Source: GCA-016699445 sp964555055
GTDB lineage: Bacteria > UBA10199 > JACPAL01 > GCA-016699445
Direction of reading: 5' to 3'
DNA length: 64,000 nucleotides
NCBI GenBank assembly: GCA_964555055.1
Contig: CAZKQW010000002.1
Coordinates: 186,001-250,000 of the forward strand
In this document: positions 8,981 to 17,455 of the stretch, one piece after another
How positions within the stretch are numbered: position 1 is the first letter of the stretch
Layout of the letters: each line of letters starts with the position of its first letter
Program-made: the position numbers and the translations under genes
The notes under the pieces: model-generated
Told to the model about the DNA's origin: nothing
Database searches by the model: none
The model's input: only the letters and a program-made list of their open reading frames with translations

Positions 8981-10348
8981 TCACATTAATTTTTCCCGAA
9001 TCTTAAGTCGCCTATGGTCGAAAATTTTTTCGATGTCTTTTTTTACGAAGAAACCGCAGGTCATTTGACCTAGGTATCCTAGAGGAACCCGGTACTCGAC
9101 GCGGTCCGTAACGAGGGTCCCGCCCCCTAAAGACTCGAAGGTATGGGTGTGGTGCCAACGGGCGTAGGGACCCTTAAGCTGGACGTCTTGGAAGCTTTTC
9201 GGCGGATTCCAGTCGGTGATGAGGGTCGTCCACTTCACCGGGATCTCCCGTATCTTCAGTCGGTAGTCTAAACGCGTGTCCTTTTGGATGGAAGGGGTCG
9301 AGGCGCCTAGGATCTCGAACTCCAGCCACGGCGGCGTGATCTCCTGGAGGTTTTTCGCCTCGCTGAAAAACGCGAAGACATTGTCGATCGGCGCGGGCAA
9401 CCACTGATGGCAAACGAAGACGTCCCCCCTCTCCTCCCCGCAGATTTCTCTCAAGGCGGCTTTCAGCTCCGGGTATTGGAAGGAGAAACCCAGAGAAGTC
9501 GCCTGAACCGGATAGACCTTCTGGCTTCCCAACATGAGCTCCGACATCTCCCCTAAAACGGTTTTCAACGCGAGGGCCGGCGCCGGGAACAACGCCGGGC
9601 GTCCGACGGTTTCCGAAAGGGCCCGGGTGAACTCCCCGTTCGTGACCGGCTCCGGGGCCACGCCGTTCACGGGTCCCGCCATTTTTTCGTTCTCCAAAGC
9701 CTCCACGAAGAGGCGCACCAGGTCCTGCACATGGATCCAACTCATCCATTGCCGACCGTTCCCCAAGGGACCTCCGACCCCGGCCTTGAAAATAGGAAGG
9801 ACTTTTTCCATCATGCCGCCGCCGTACCCGAGCACGATCCCGATGCGCACGAACACCGTGCGCACCTCGGGAATCGAGACGATCTTTCCCGCCTCTTCCC
9901 ACTGCCGGCAAACGTCCGACAAAAAGCCTCTTCCGGGTCGAGACGCCTCATCCAGCCTCTCGTCGCCCCGATTCCCATAGTAACCGATCGCGGAAGCAAA
10001 AATAGCCGCCTTGATCTTCCCCGGCTTTTGATCCGCGATGGCCTGTGCGATTTTTTGGGTGGAACGCGTCCTGGATTCCAGGATCCTCTTTTTTTGAAGG
10101 TATCCCCAACGCTTGGCCGCGATGGATTCGCCCGCGAGATGGATGACCGCCTCGACGCCGTCCAACGCCGTCTCGGGCAGGTCCTCTTCGTTCAAGTCGC
10201 ACTCGATGCACGCGGCGGGAAACGGCAGGCTTTCGCGCGCTTTCGAGGCATTCCGCGTCAGCACGTGCAATTGATGACCTTGGCGCACGAGAGCCTTTCC
10301 CAACTCTCGACCGACAAAACCCGTAGCTCCGGTCAGTAGTATTTTCAT
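8981..10348 (-). CDS. TIGR01777-type NAD(P)-dependent epimerase fused to a SRPBCC (polyketide cyclase-like) domain
   Basis: A 455-residue two-domain cytoplasmic protein. Residues 1-300 form a Rossmann short-chain dehydrogenase domain with the nucleotide-binding signature LLTGATGFVGREL at the very start and SAIGYYG near residue 120, typical of the TIGR01777/YfcH epimerase family. Residues about 312-455 (CHQWLPAPIDNVFAFFSEA onward) are a START-like SRPBCC fold that could bind a hydrophobic ligand. ATG 10348 is chosen over an upstream start at 10402 because it begins right at the Rossmann strand and has AGGAGG upstream. The gene is divergent from a CarH/LitR-type regulator; from memory, such epimerases are often found near LitR-type regulators. 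The substrate is unknown. Confidence 0.88.
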   Translation of the reverse strand: MKILLTGATGFVGRELGKALVRQGHQLHVLTRNASKARESLPFPAACIECDLNEEDLPETALDGVEAVIHLAGESIAAKRWGYLQKKRILESRTRSTQKIAQAIADQKPGKIKAAIFASAIGYYGNRGDERLDEASRPGRGFLSDVCRQWEEAGKIVSIPEVRTVFVRIGIVLGYGGGMMEKVLPIFKAGVGGPLGNGRQWMSWIHVQDLVRLFVEALENEKMAGPVNGVAPEPVTNGEFTRALSETVGRPALFPAPALALKTVLGEMSELMLGSQKVYPVQATSLGFSFQYPELKAALREICGEERGDVFVCHQWLPAPIDNVFAFFSEAKNLQEITPPWLEFEILGASTPSIQKDTRLDYRLKIREIPVKWTTLITDWNPPKSFQDVQLKGPYARWHHTHTFESLGGGTLVTDRVEYRVPLGYLGQMTCGFFVKKDIEKIFDHRRLKIREKLM

Positions 10349-10383
10349 GGGGCCTCCTCTAGCTCCTAGGATTAGGGTTCTAC

Positions 10384-10438
10384 TTTGTACAAGTTTTGTC
10401 AAATATTATTAAGCAAAAATATTATACAGAAATTGACA
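10384..10438. promoter_or_regulatory. Divergent promoter with tandem operator-like repeats
   Basis: TTTGTACA (10384-10391) recurs as TTTGTCAA (10395-10402), and TTATACA (10422-10428) as ATTGACA (10432-10438), with 10-11 bp spacing within each pair. CarH/LitR regulators bind short repeats of this TGTACA-like kind spaced by about one helical turn. A plus-strand promoter TTGTCA (10396-10401), 18 nt, TATTAT (10420-10425) overlaps the repeats, so autorepression of the regulator is likely. The minus-strand promoter is less clear; TTGACA (10402-10397) overlaps the same repeats. Confidence 0.55.
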
Positions 10439-10466
10439 AAATGCTTATGATTAAGAAAATAAGGGG

Positions 10467-11342
10467 ATGATGGAAAATTACAGCATCTTAGCCGCGTCCG
10501 AAATTTCAGGGGCCTCTCCGGAAACCATCCGCGCCTGGGAAAGACGCTATGACGCCGTGCGGCCAAGACGCCTTCCTAACGGGAGACGCGCCTACAGCTC
10601 CGCGGATGTGGAGAAATTAAAACTCCTCAACCGACTGACCCATGACGGCCATCCCATCGGACGCATTGCCTCCCTCGGTATCGGCGAGTTGGCGCGGATC
10701 GCCGACAAACATCGCCCCATACATCACCCCTTAACCTCCCAAGCGATCGAAGGATTGAGGGATTTCGACATCGATAGGATCAGCGAGATTTTAGAAAAGG
10801 CGAAGCTGGGCCTCGATACGAGAAGCTTTATCTTGGATTTCGCGTCCCCTCTCATGGCGGAAGTGGGCCAACGCGTCGAAACGAAGGAAATCTCCATCGC
10901 CCAAGAGCACCTCCTCTCGTCCTTATTGCGTTCCCATTTCGGATCCCTTCTCAAACTCTCCTACGCCGTGAAGCCGGAAAAATGGCTCCTCTTCACCACG
11001 CCCGAGGGGGACTTCCATGAGTTCGGGATCCTCTTATGCGCGGCTCTTTGCCTCTCGCACCGGATCGGCGTCCATTACCTCGGACCCAATCTCCCTGCGG
11101 ACGAACTCGCCGGCGCCGTATCACGGCTCCAGCCGACGGCGATCGTGATCGGCACGACACTTCTACCGAAGGAATTGAGGGAAATAAATTTGTGCGAGTA
11201 CTTCGATCAAATCGTCGAAGACACCTCGCCCAAAATTCCCATCTTCGTCGGCGGCGACGGCTACCATCCCAAGAAGGCTTCAAAGCGCATCACGTACGTC
11301 CCGTCGCTCCAAGCCTTCGACCGAAAGGTCGCCGGCCTATAA
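10467..11342 (+). CDS. MerR-family regulator with cobalamin-binding domain (CarH/LitR-like)
   Basis: A DNA-binding repressor-type protein of 291 residues. Residues 5-75 are a MerR winged helix (SGASPETIRAWERRYDAVRP, with RAYSSADVEKL). About 85-170 is the helical cap domain and 175-291 a B12-binding Rossmann domain. The base-off B12 signature is present as DFHEFG (182-187, His184 the expected lower cobalt ligand), and the cap keeps the QEH pair (Glu147-His148). The positions aligning with CarH Trp131-His132 are Val137-Glu138, so classical adenosylcobalamin photochemistry is doubtful. AAGGGG directly abuts ATG 10467; ATG 10470 is an equally possible start. The gene overlaps leuA by 6 bp tail to tail. 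The divergent epimerase is its likely target. Confidence 0.88.
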   Translation: MMENYSILAASEISGASPETIRAWERRYDAVRPRRLPNGRRAYSSADVEKLKLLNRLTHDGHPIGRIASLGIGELARIADKHRPIHHPLTSQAIEGLRDFDIDRISEILEKAKLGLDTRSFILDFASPLMAEVGQRVETKEISIAQEHLLSSLLRSHFGSLLKLSYAVKPEKWLLFTTPEGDFHEFGILLCAALCLSHRIGVHYLGPNLPADELAGAVSRLQPTAIVIGTTLLPKELREINLCEYFDQIVEDTSPKIPIFVGGDGYHPKKASKRITYVPSLQAFDRKVAGL

Positions 11343-12890
11343 AGTCGGTTGGGGGGAAATGCGCTTCTCCAAGCAAAGGATGCGGTTGAGAGCCGCCACG
11401 TAGGCTTGCGCCGACGATACGATAATGTCCGTGTGCGCGCCGACCCCTCGCGCCGTCTTGCCGTCCAGATGCAGCTCGACCATCGTCTCGCCCTGGGCGT
11501 CCGTGCCTTCCGTCACGGCGTTCACCGTGTACTTCACCAAAGACCCCTTGAATTTCGAGATCTTCCTCAGCGCCTTGAAGGTCGCATCCACCGGGCCCGC
11601 GCCCGTCTCCGTCACCTTGACCTTTTTCGCCTTCCCCTTTTTGGGGTTCACGGAGACTTGCACTACGGCCTTGGGTTTTTTCCGGCTGCCACAGACGACG
11701 TCGACCGATTCCAGGACGAATTTCTCCATCGCGCTCTTGGCGCTGAGACCGGTCACGATCAATTCCAGATCTTCTTCGAAAATGCTCTTCTTCTTATCCG
11801 CCAGTTCCTTAAACCGGACGAAGGCTTGGTCCAAAGCTTCATCGGAGAGATCATAACCCATGCCCTTTAAGCGAGCCCGGAAGGCATGCCGGCCGGAGTG
11901 CTTTCCCAAGATGTAACGATGCTCCGTCAGCCCGATATCCGCGGGCTTCATGATCGAGTATGTCATCTCGTTCTTGAGAAGGCCGTCCTGGTGGATGCCG
12001 GACTCGTGGGCGAAGGCATTGGCGCCCACGATGGCTTTGTTCGGCTGCACGGAAATGCCGGTAATGGCCGTCAACAAGCGGCTCGTCGGGTAGATTTGCT
12101 CGGTGATGATACCGGTGGTGGGTCCCAGCTTATCCTGACGGATGTTCAAGGCCATCACCACTTCTTCCATCGAAGCGTTACCCGCGCGTTCGCCGATACC
12201 GTTGATCGTGCACTCCACCTGACGCGCGCCCTGCTCGATCGCGGCCAAGGAATTGGCCACAGCCAGTCCCAAGTCGTTATGGCAGTGGACGCTGATCGTC
12301 GCGCGGTCGATGTTCGCGACTTTTTGCCTCAGATGGGCGATCAATTTCGAATACTCGGAGGGAATCGTGTAGCCCACCGTATCGGGCACGTTGATCGTCG
12401 TGGCTCCCGCCTCGATCACCGCCTGGTAGACCCGGGCCAAGTAGTCCCAATCGCTGCGTGTCGCGTCCTCGGCCGAGAACTCCACGTCCTCCGTGTATTT
12501 CTTGGCATGACGGACCGCCGCCACCGCGTCTTCCAGGACCTGCTCCCGGGACTTCCTCAATTTATACTTCAGATGGATATCGGAGGTGGCGATGAAGGTG
12601 TGGATACGCGTCCTCTGCGCGTCCCTGATGGCTTCCCAACACCGGTCGATATCGCCGGTATTGGCCCGCGACAGGCCGCAAATGATCGGGCCTTTCACTT
12701 CGCGAGCGATGCGCTGAACAGCCTCGAAATCGCCTCGTGAGGCAACCGGAAAGCCGGCTTCGATGATGTCCACGTTCAACCGGGCCAACTGATGCGCCAT
12801 GCGCAACTTTTCCTCGGTATCCATGCTGTAGCCGGGCGACTGTTCGCCGTCCCGTAACGTCGTATCGAAAATTTTAACAAACGGATTCAT
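11337..12890 (-). CDS. leuA: 2-isopropylmalate synthase
   Basis: Condenses acetyl-CoA with 2-oxoisovalerate to 2-isopropylmalate, the first committed step of leucine synthesis. The 517-residue protein has the HMGL-like TIM barrel (FDTTLRDGEQSPGYSM at residues 8-23, HCHNDLGLAVANSLAA near 205, NGIGERAGNASMEEV near 230) and a C-terminal LeuA regulatory domain from about 390 (TGAGPVDATFKAL), which binds leucine in the family. Length and motifs fit the long bacterial LeuA. It is last in the ilvB-ilvN-pssA-leuA run and converges on the B12 regulator. It differs from the citramalate synthase at 40.6 kb, its distant paralogue. Confidence 0.95.
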   Translation of the reverse strand: MNPFVKIFDTTLRDGEQSPGYSMDTEEKLRMAHQLARLNVDIIEAGFPVASRGDFEAVQRIAREVKGPIICGLSRANTGDIDRCWEAIRDAQRTRIHTFIATSDIHLKYKLRKSREQVLEDAVAAVRHAKKYTEDVEFSAEDATRSDWDYLARVYQAVIEAGATTINVPDTVGYTIPSEYSKLIAHLRQKVANIDRATISVHCHNDLGLAVANSLAAIEQGARQVECTINGIGERAGNASMEEVVMALNIRQDKLGPTTGIITEQIYPTSRLLTAITGISVQPNKAIVGANAFAHESGIHQDGLLKNEMTYSIMKPADIGLTEHRYILGKHSGRHAFRARLKGMGYDLSDEALDQAFVRFKELADKKKSIFEEDLELIVTGLSAKSAMEKFVLESVDVVCGSRKKPKAVVQVSVNPKKGKAKKVKVTETGAGPVDATFKALRKISKFKGSLVKYTVNAVTEGTDAQGETMVELHLDGKTARGVGAHTDIIVSSAQAYVAALNRILCLEKRISPQPTL

Positions 12891-12947
12891 ATAATGACCT
12901 ATAACCTTATAAGTTCTTGATGCGTTGTCGATGAAGGAGAGCGGAAA

Positions 12948-13748
12948 CTACTCGGATCCTGCCGCGGTCCGGTCGTTTTCCAAAACACGGAGCTGGGGAG
13001 GATTCTTCGCTTTCACTCTAGCTGATTTTTTTTGGCGTGTGATTAGGCTGGCCAGGCCTAGGAAAGGCCCGGAAAGCGCGTACGTGCAGGCACAGATGAA
13101 GAGGCCGATATTCGGATTGATGGCGATCGATCCGAATAAGATAGTGGCTCCGACCAGGAACAAAAAGAAGTTGCTCTTATTGACGTTGAAGTCCTTAAAG
13201 CTCGCGTAGCGTATCGAGCTCACCAGAAGAAACGCCAAGGCAGGCATGATCACCAACGCCACGGGAGTCTTCACCGTATCGAAGTCACGAAAACGATCTT
13301 GATAGAATAAAATGGTCATGATGATGACACCCGCTGCCGGAGGGGATGGCAATCCCTGAAACTTCCCCTTTTCCACCTTTCCGGCTTGGACGTTAAAACG
13401 CGCTAATCTCAAGGCAACGCACGCGAAATAAATGAAGCATAAGAAAAATCCGACTTCCTTATAAGCATGGAGATTCCATTGATACATCAAAATGGCCGGC
13501 GCCAGTCCGAACGACGATAAATCGACCAGGGAATCGAACTCCTTCCCGAAATCGCTCTCCGCCTTCGCCATACGCGCCACGCGCCCGTCGATCAGGTCAA
13601 AGAAGCCGGCGATGAAGATCGCCCAAGCCGCCTGGTTGAAATCGTGGCCGATCGACTTGATGATGGAGGCGAATCCGAAGAACATGCTCCCCGCCGTGCA
13701 CAGGCTCGGCAAAACTTGAACGCCTCTTGAAATATTGGCTCGTTTCAT
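12948..13748 (-). CDS. pssA: CDP-diacylglycerol--serine O-phosphatidyltransferase
   Basis: An integral membrane enzyme that makes phosphatidylserine, the precursor of phosphatidylethanolamine. The 266-residue protein carries the CDP-alcohol phosphatidyltransferase signature DG..AR........G...D...D, spread over residues about 50-76 (DLIDGRVARMA then GKEFDSLVD). Several hydrophobic helices follow. The start MKRANISRGVQVLPSL is typical of the bacterial type II PssA group. It lies 5 bp after ilvN and upstream of leuA. A lipid gene between ilvBN and leuA is a recurring arrangement in former deltaproteobacteria. The C-terminus is basic (RQKKSARVKAKNP) and cytoplasmic. Confidence 0.94.
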   Translation of the reverse strand: MKRANISRGVQVLPSLCTAGSMFFGFASIIKSIGHDFNQAAWAIFIAGFFDLIDGRVARMAKAESDFGKEFDSLVDLSSFGLAPAILMYQWNLHAYKEVGFFLCFIYFACVALRLARFNVQAGKVEKGKFQGLPSPPAAGVIIMTILFYQDRFRDFDTVKTPVALVIMPALAFLLVSSIRYASFKDFNVNKSNFFLFLVGATILFGSIAINPNIGLFICACTYALSGPFLGLASLITRQKKSARVKAKNPPQLRVLENDRTAAGSE

Positions 13749-13753
13749 AAAAT

Positions 13754-14017
13754 CTACTGACGGGGATGATACTCCTCTTGCCGGATATCTTCCACCGTAA
13801 TTACGTTGATCAGTTTATTCAGCTGCTTGATGATTTGCTCGATGATCTGGGGGCTTCCGTGGGTCACGATCGTCATCTTCGACAGCGTGGAATCCTCCGT
13901 GGGAAAAACCGTCAGACTGTCGATATTATACCCCTTCGACGCGAAAAGACCCGCGATGCGCGCCAAGACGCCGAATTCGTTTTCCACCAGCACTTCTATC
14001 GTATGGGAAAATTCCAT
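13754..14017 (-). CDS. ilvN: Acetolactate synthase small (regulatory) subunit, short form
   Basis: Regulatory partner of IlvB that activates the enzyme and mediates valine feedback. At 87 residues it is essentially a single ACT domain (HTIEVLVENEFGVLARIAGL, YNIDSLTVFPTED), lacking the C-terminal domain of the roughly 160-residue IlvH forms and closer to the short IlvN type. It starts 15 bp downstream of ilvB in the same transcription unit. The C-terminus (VEDIRQEEYHPRQ) is polar. The family call is secure; whether it confers valine sensitivity cannot be read from the sequence. Confidence 0.93.
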   Translation of the reverse strand: MEFSHTIEVLVENEFGVLARIAGLFASKGYNIDSLTVFPTEDSTLSKMTIVTHGSPQIIEQIIKQLNKLINVITVEDIRQEEYHPRQ

Positions 14018-14032
14018 GTATACGCTCGCTCA

Positions 14033-15733
14033 TTAGGCTAACAGCATATCATCCAACGCCTTGCCCGCAGGCACCATCGGGAGGACGTTTTCCTCCTCGG
14101 CCACTTGGAAATCGATCAAGACGGGTTTCTTGACCTTCAAAGACTCCAGCAAAACGCCTTCGACGTCCTTGGGCTTGTCGCACACGAACCCGACCGCCCC
14201 GTAGGCCTCCGCCAACTTCACGAAATCGGGCATCGCGTGCATCTCGGATTCGGAGTAGCGGCGGCCGTAGAAATATTCCTGCCACTGCCTCACCATCCCT
14301 AAATAACCGTTGTTGATGATCGCCGTCTTGACGGGGAGGTTGTATTGCACCGCCGTCGCCATCTCCTGGATGTTCATCTGGATGCTGCCGTCCCCGGAGA
14401 TGCAGAAAACCGTTTCCTGCGGGTAGGCCACCTGCGCCCCGATCGCGGCCGGCAAACCGTAGCCCATCGTCCCCAGCCCTCCCGAAGTGCACCATTTACG
14501 GGGCTGGATGAAGGGGAAAATCTGCGCCGTCCACATCTGATGCTGACCGACGTCGGTCGTGATGATGGTTTTGCCCTGCGTCACGTCGTAGATCTTTTGA
14601 ATCACATATTGGGGTCTCAGAGCGCCGGCCATGTCCTGAGGGTAGTAGATCGGGTGCTCTTTCTTCCACGTCTTAATTTGCTGGTGCCAGCCTTCCACCG
14701 AATCATAATACGCCTTCGTGCGCTTCGGATCCTTGTCCACGATGGCGAGCAACTTCTGCAGCACTTCCTTGGCGTCGCCGACCAGTCCCACGTCGACGGC
14801 GACGTTCTTCCCGATCGAGCTCGCGTCGATGTCCAGATGGATCTTCTTCGCTCCCGTCGCGAACTTCTTCAAGTCACCCGTCACGCGGTCGTCGAAGCGA
14901 GGGCCCAAGGCGATCAGGAGGTCGGCGTTGTTCATGGCCATGTTGGCCCAATAGCCGCCATGCATGCCGATCATCCCCATCGACAAGTCGTGGTTCCCCG
15001 GGAAACCGCCCAAACCCATCAGCGTGATGCCGACAGGCAAATTCAATTTTTCGGCGAATTGGCGCACGAGATCCGAAGCCCCGGAAGCCACGACGCCGCC
15101 GCCCATGTAGAGGACGGGACGCTTCGATCGGTAAATCAGTTCGATCGCCTCTTCCATGGGGCCAGCCGCCGGGACTTTTTCGGGCTTATAACCGCGCAAA
15201 TTGACTTCTTTGATCCCCGTGTATTCCGCCGTCGCTAAAGTCACGTCCTTCGGAACGTCCACCAACACCGGTCCCGGCCTGCCCGTGCTCGCGATGAAAT
15301 AAGCTTGCCGCAGGATGCGCTCGAGATCGTTGACGTCCTTCACCAGGTAGTTGTGCTTCGTGCACGGCCGCGTGATGCCGACGATATCCGCCTCTTGAAA
15401 CGCGTCGTTGCCGATCAAATTCACCGGCACTTGCCCTGTAATACACAGCATGGGCACGGAATCCATCATCGCCGTCACCAAGCCGGTGACCGTATTCGTG
15501 GCCCCAGGGCCAGACGTGGCCAAGCAGACTCCGGGCTTTCCTGTCACGCGCCCATAGGCGTCCGCCATATGCGTGGCACCTTGTTCATGACGCACCAGGT
15601 AGTGCTTAATTTTATCCTGCTTATAGATCTCGTCGTAGAGATAGAGGAGCACGCCGCCCGGATAACCGAAAATGGAATCCACGCCTAAATCCGCGAGCGT
15701 TTTGAGCAATATCTGGGCACCGGTCATTTTCAT
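14033..15733 (-). CDS. ilvB: Acetolactate synthase large (catalytic) subunit
   Basis: A ThDP-dependent enzyme forming 2-acetolactate from two pyruvates, or 2-aceto-2-hydroxybutyrate from pyruvate and 2-oxobutanoate, for valine, leucine and isoleucine. The 566-residue protein has the ThDP-activating glutamate in VRHEQGATHMADAYGR (around residue 51), the FAD/central domain, and the metal-ThDP motif from GDGSIQMNIQEM to IINN near 440-470. FGYPGGVLLYLYDEIY at the start is diagnostic. It is followed by ilvN. The citramalate synthase elsewhere in the window can supply the 2-oxobutanoate branch. TTGACA lies upstream (15769-15774) but I find no matching -10. Confidence 0.96.
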   Translation of the reverse strand: MKMTGAQILLKTLADLGVDSIFGYPGGVLLYLYDEIYKQDKIKHYLVRHEQGATHMADAYGRVTGKPGVCLATSGPGATNTVTGLVTAMMDSVPMLCITGQVPVNLIGNDAFQEADIVGITRPCTKHNYLVKDVNDLERILRQAYFIASTGRPGPVLVDVPKDVTLATAEYTGIKEVNLRGYKPEKVPAAGPMEEAIELIYRSKRPVLYMGGGVVASGASDLVRQFAEKLNLPVGITLMGLGGFPGNHDLSMGMIGMHGGYWANMAMNNADLLIALGPRFDDRVTGDLKKFATGAKKIHLDIDASSIGKNVAVDVGLVGDAKEVLQKLLAIVDKDPKRTKAYYDSVEGWHQQIKTWKKEHPIYYPQDMAGALRPQYVIQKIYDVTQGKTIITTDVGQHQMWTAQIFPFIQPRKWCTSGGLGTMGYGLPAAIGAQVAYPQETVFCISGDGSIQMNIQEMATAVQYNLPVKTAIINNGYLGMVRQWQEYFYGRRYSESEMHAMPDFVKLAEAYGAVGFVCDKPKDVEGVLLESLKVKKPVLIDFQVAEEENVLPMVPAGKALDDMLLA

Positions 15734-15798
15734 AGGAAATCCAGTTTTTTCGCCGTCCCTCTTGAGTTTGTCAAACAGTTTTGGGGATTTATGAGACT

Positions 15799-16497
15799 TT
15801 AACCGGGAAACCGAAGGTAATTCGGAACGACCGCTTTTTCTAAGTTTGGCGACTTGGAAAATTCCTCAAAGGCTAAAAATCCGACATGGCTTGCACGCGG
15901 CATATGGAGGGGAAACGGCGCCGCGATCAGCCGCTCAGGTCCCAGGGAGGCTATCTCCTCCCATGCGATGCCGACGCCGTTGCCAAGAACCAAAAAAGAC
16001 AAGTCTTTCTCCACTTTTTCCATCTCTTCCCTCAAGACCCGGGGAGCGATGACACCCTCCTCTCCGAAAAGGACGACATCTTTCCCACCCCAAACGTAGA
16101 GCCCGGCGTAGACCTCGCCTCGGAACGCGTTCAGAAGCGGCAAGACCACCCCGTCAAACCCGAAACCATTCATGGCCAGCGCCTTGAGTGTCGAAACGCC
16201 GACGAGAGGCTTCCCTGTCGAGAGGGCGAACCCTTGGGCCGCCGCGATCCCGATCCGCAACCCCGTGAACGAGCCGGGACCGACGGAAACCGCGAAGAGA
16301 TCGATCTCGGAAAGTGCGCATCCGCATTGACTCAAGAGTTGATCCACCATGGGCAGCAGCCGCTCGGAATGCTGGACGGACACGGAAAGGGTGATCTCCC
16401 CGACGATCTTCCGCTCCGTGTCGGAAGCCCCTTCGGGCATTTCCAGGAGAGCGACGCTCCCGGTGAGGGTCGACGTTTCGAGGGCGAGGATTTTCAT
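15799..16497 (-). CDS. tsaB: tRNA threonylcarbamoyladenosine biosynthesis protein TsaB
   Basis: A scaffold partner of TsaD and TsaE in forming t6A37 on ANN-decoding tRNAs, in the cytoplasm. The 232-residue protein begins MKILALETSTLTGSVALLE and has the ASKHA-fold signature SVGPGSFTGLRIGIAAAQG around residues 75-93, both standard for TsaB. It heads the minus-strand run ahead of ilvB, 65 bp upstream. The tsaE partner is in the window at 43.4 kb; tsaD is not. Upstream it faces a divergent unknown gene at 16580. Confidence 0.95.
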   Translation of the reverse strand: MKILALETSTLTGSVALLEMPEGASDTERKIVGEITLSVSVQHSERLLPMVDQLLSQCGCALSEIDLFAVSVGPGSFTGLRIGIAAAQGFALSTGKPLVGVSTLKALAMNGFGFDGVVLPLLNAFRGEVYAGLYVWGGKDVVLFGEEGVIAPRVLREEMEKVEKDLSFLVLGNGVGIAWEEIASLGPERLIAAPFPLHMPRASHVGFLAFEEFSKSPNLEKAVVPNYLRFPG

Positions 16498-16579
16498 TTT
16501 AAAAAAGTGTTCGGACGATAAAAAATTAGCAACCTTTATTTAGAGGTACCGATGGCTGCGTAAAGATTAAGGAGATATC

Positions 16580-17452
16580 ATGCCCCTCACGACATCGAGC
16601 ATCGCGACTTTTTTAGGAGTTCTCCAAACCCTTCCTCCGGAACTTCAGAGACTAACCAATGGTGTCCCGATCAACCAGTTACCCGCACCTGTCGCAAAAA
16701 AGTTAACCGATGAGGGAAGAGCAGCTTGGCTAGAATTAATCAATGGAGATCATGGTTCTATCTCCATTACGGATCTCTCAAGCGCTACGGTGATGAATAA
16801 GCAAAATATAAGGGGCCGTATCCTTCAGGGCGCCGTCACTATACCCCAAATCTTGGCGGTCGCCGCCGCTTATGAGTCGACCGGACAATTACCTATGATT
16901 GAAATCGTAAGAGACCGTTTTCATGCCTTGCAATATAGAGTCTTTTCAGCGGCGGACTATGAAGTTTTACTCGCCGCCGAATACCTTGGACTATCTTATC
17001 TCCGGGTTAAAATTACCGAAGCGCCGGAGGATTACGACTGGAAATGCCCTCCTCCCGGAAAGATAGAGCATACACAATCGCTAGAAGATCTGCAGAATGT
17101 CGGTTCTCACAATTCCGCACTCATCAATGCGACAGAATCCGGGAGAGCCAGCCTATTAAAGCTCTTACTAAGAACTTGGGGAATCGATTTTAACGAGATT
17201 CTAGTTGTCGACGCAAAAATTCCTATTCAAGGTCTGCTCGTTGACGCGACCTCACCAAATGAATACGGGACCCGAAGCTGGTTTAGCAGGAATCCCCCTA
17301 TCGGGCCGGCGGAAGTCGCTTTCATTATCCCGAAGAGATGCGCTCGTATGCTGCCCCAATCAGGAGCGAATGGTTGGGAAATCATTGAAAAGCCTAATGT
17401 CGTCTTAAGCGTCAATTTTCAAAATGGCGACATCGCTCTCACGAGAAACTAA
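16580..17452 (+). CDS. Hypothetical protein (290 aa)
   Basis: I do not recognise this protein. It has a textbook ribosome binding site (AAGGAGATATC just before the ATG), which with its length argues that it is real. The product is soluble with no signal peptide and is largely helical in its first half (FLGVLQTLPPELQRLTNG); the second half has alternating hydrophobic stretches (EVAFIIPKRCARM). It stands alone on the plus strand between tsaB (divergent) and rseP (convergent, 3 bp gap). It looks more A+T-rich than the flanking core genes, as an inserted gene would, but I see no mobility gene or repeat beside it. Confidence 0.7.
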   Translation: MPLTTSSIATFLGVLQTLPPELQRLTNGVPINQLPAPVAKKLTDEGRAAWLELINGDHGSISITDLSSATVMNKQNIRGRILQGAVTIPQILAVAAAYESTGQLPMIEIVRDRFHALQYRVFSAADYEVLLAAEYLGLSYLRVKITEAPEDYDWKCPPPGKIEHTQSLEDLQNVGSHNSALINATESGRASLLKLLLRTWGIDFNEILVVDAKIPIQGLLVDATSPNEYGTRSWFSRNPPIGPAEVAFIIPKRCARMLPQSGANGWEIIEKPNVVLSVNFQNGDIALTRN

Positions 17453-17455
17453 GCT

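Noticed and set aside
14345..15238. Long plus-strand frame opposite ilvB, and similar ones opposite tsaB, rseP, dxr, leuA, the radical SAM gene and hppA
   Set aside because: Arg/His-rich antisense frames opposite strongly conserved genes; no ribosome binding sites or recognisable motifs.
15734..15798. ilvB promoter with TTGACA inside a GTTTGACAAAC palindrome
   Set aside because: No acceptable -10 at 15-19 nt, so I do not call it a promoter; the 11-bp palindrome alone is too weak.
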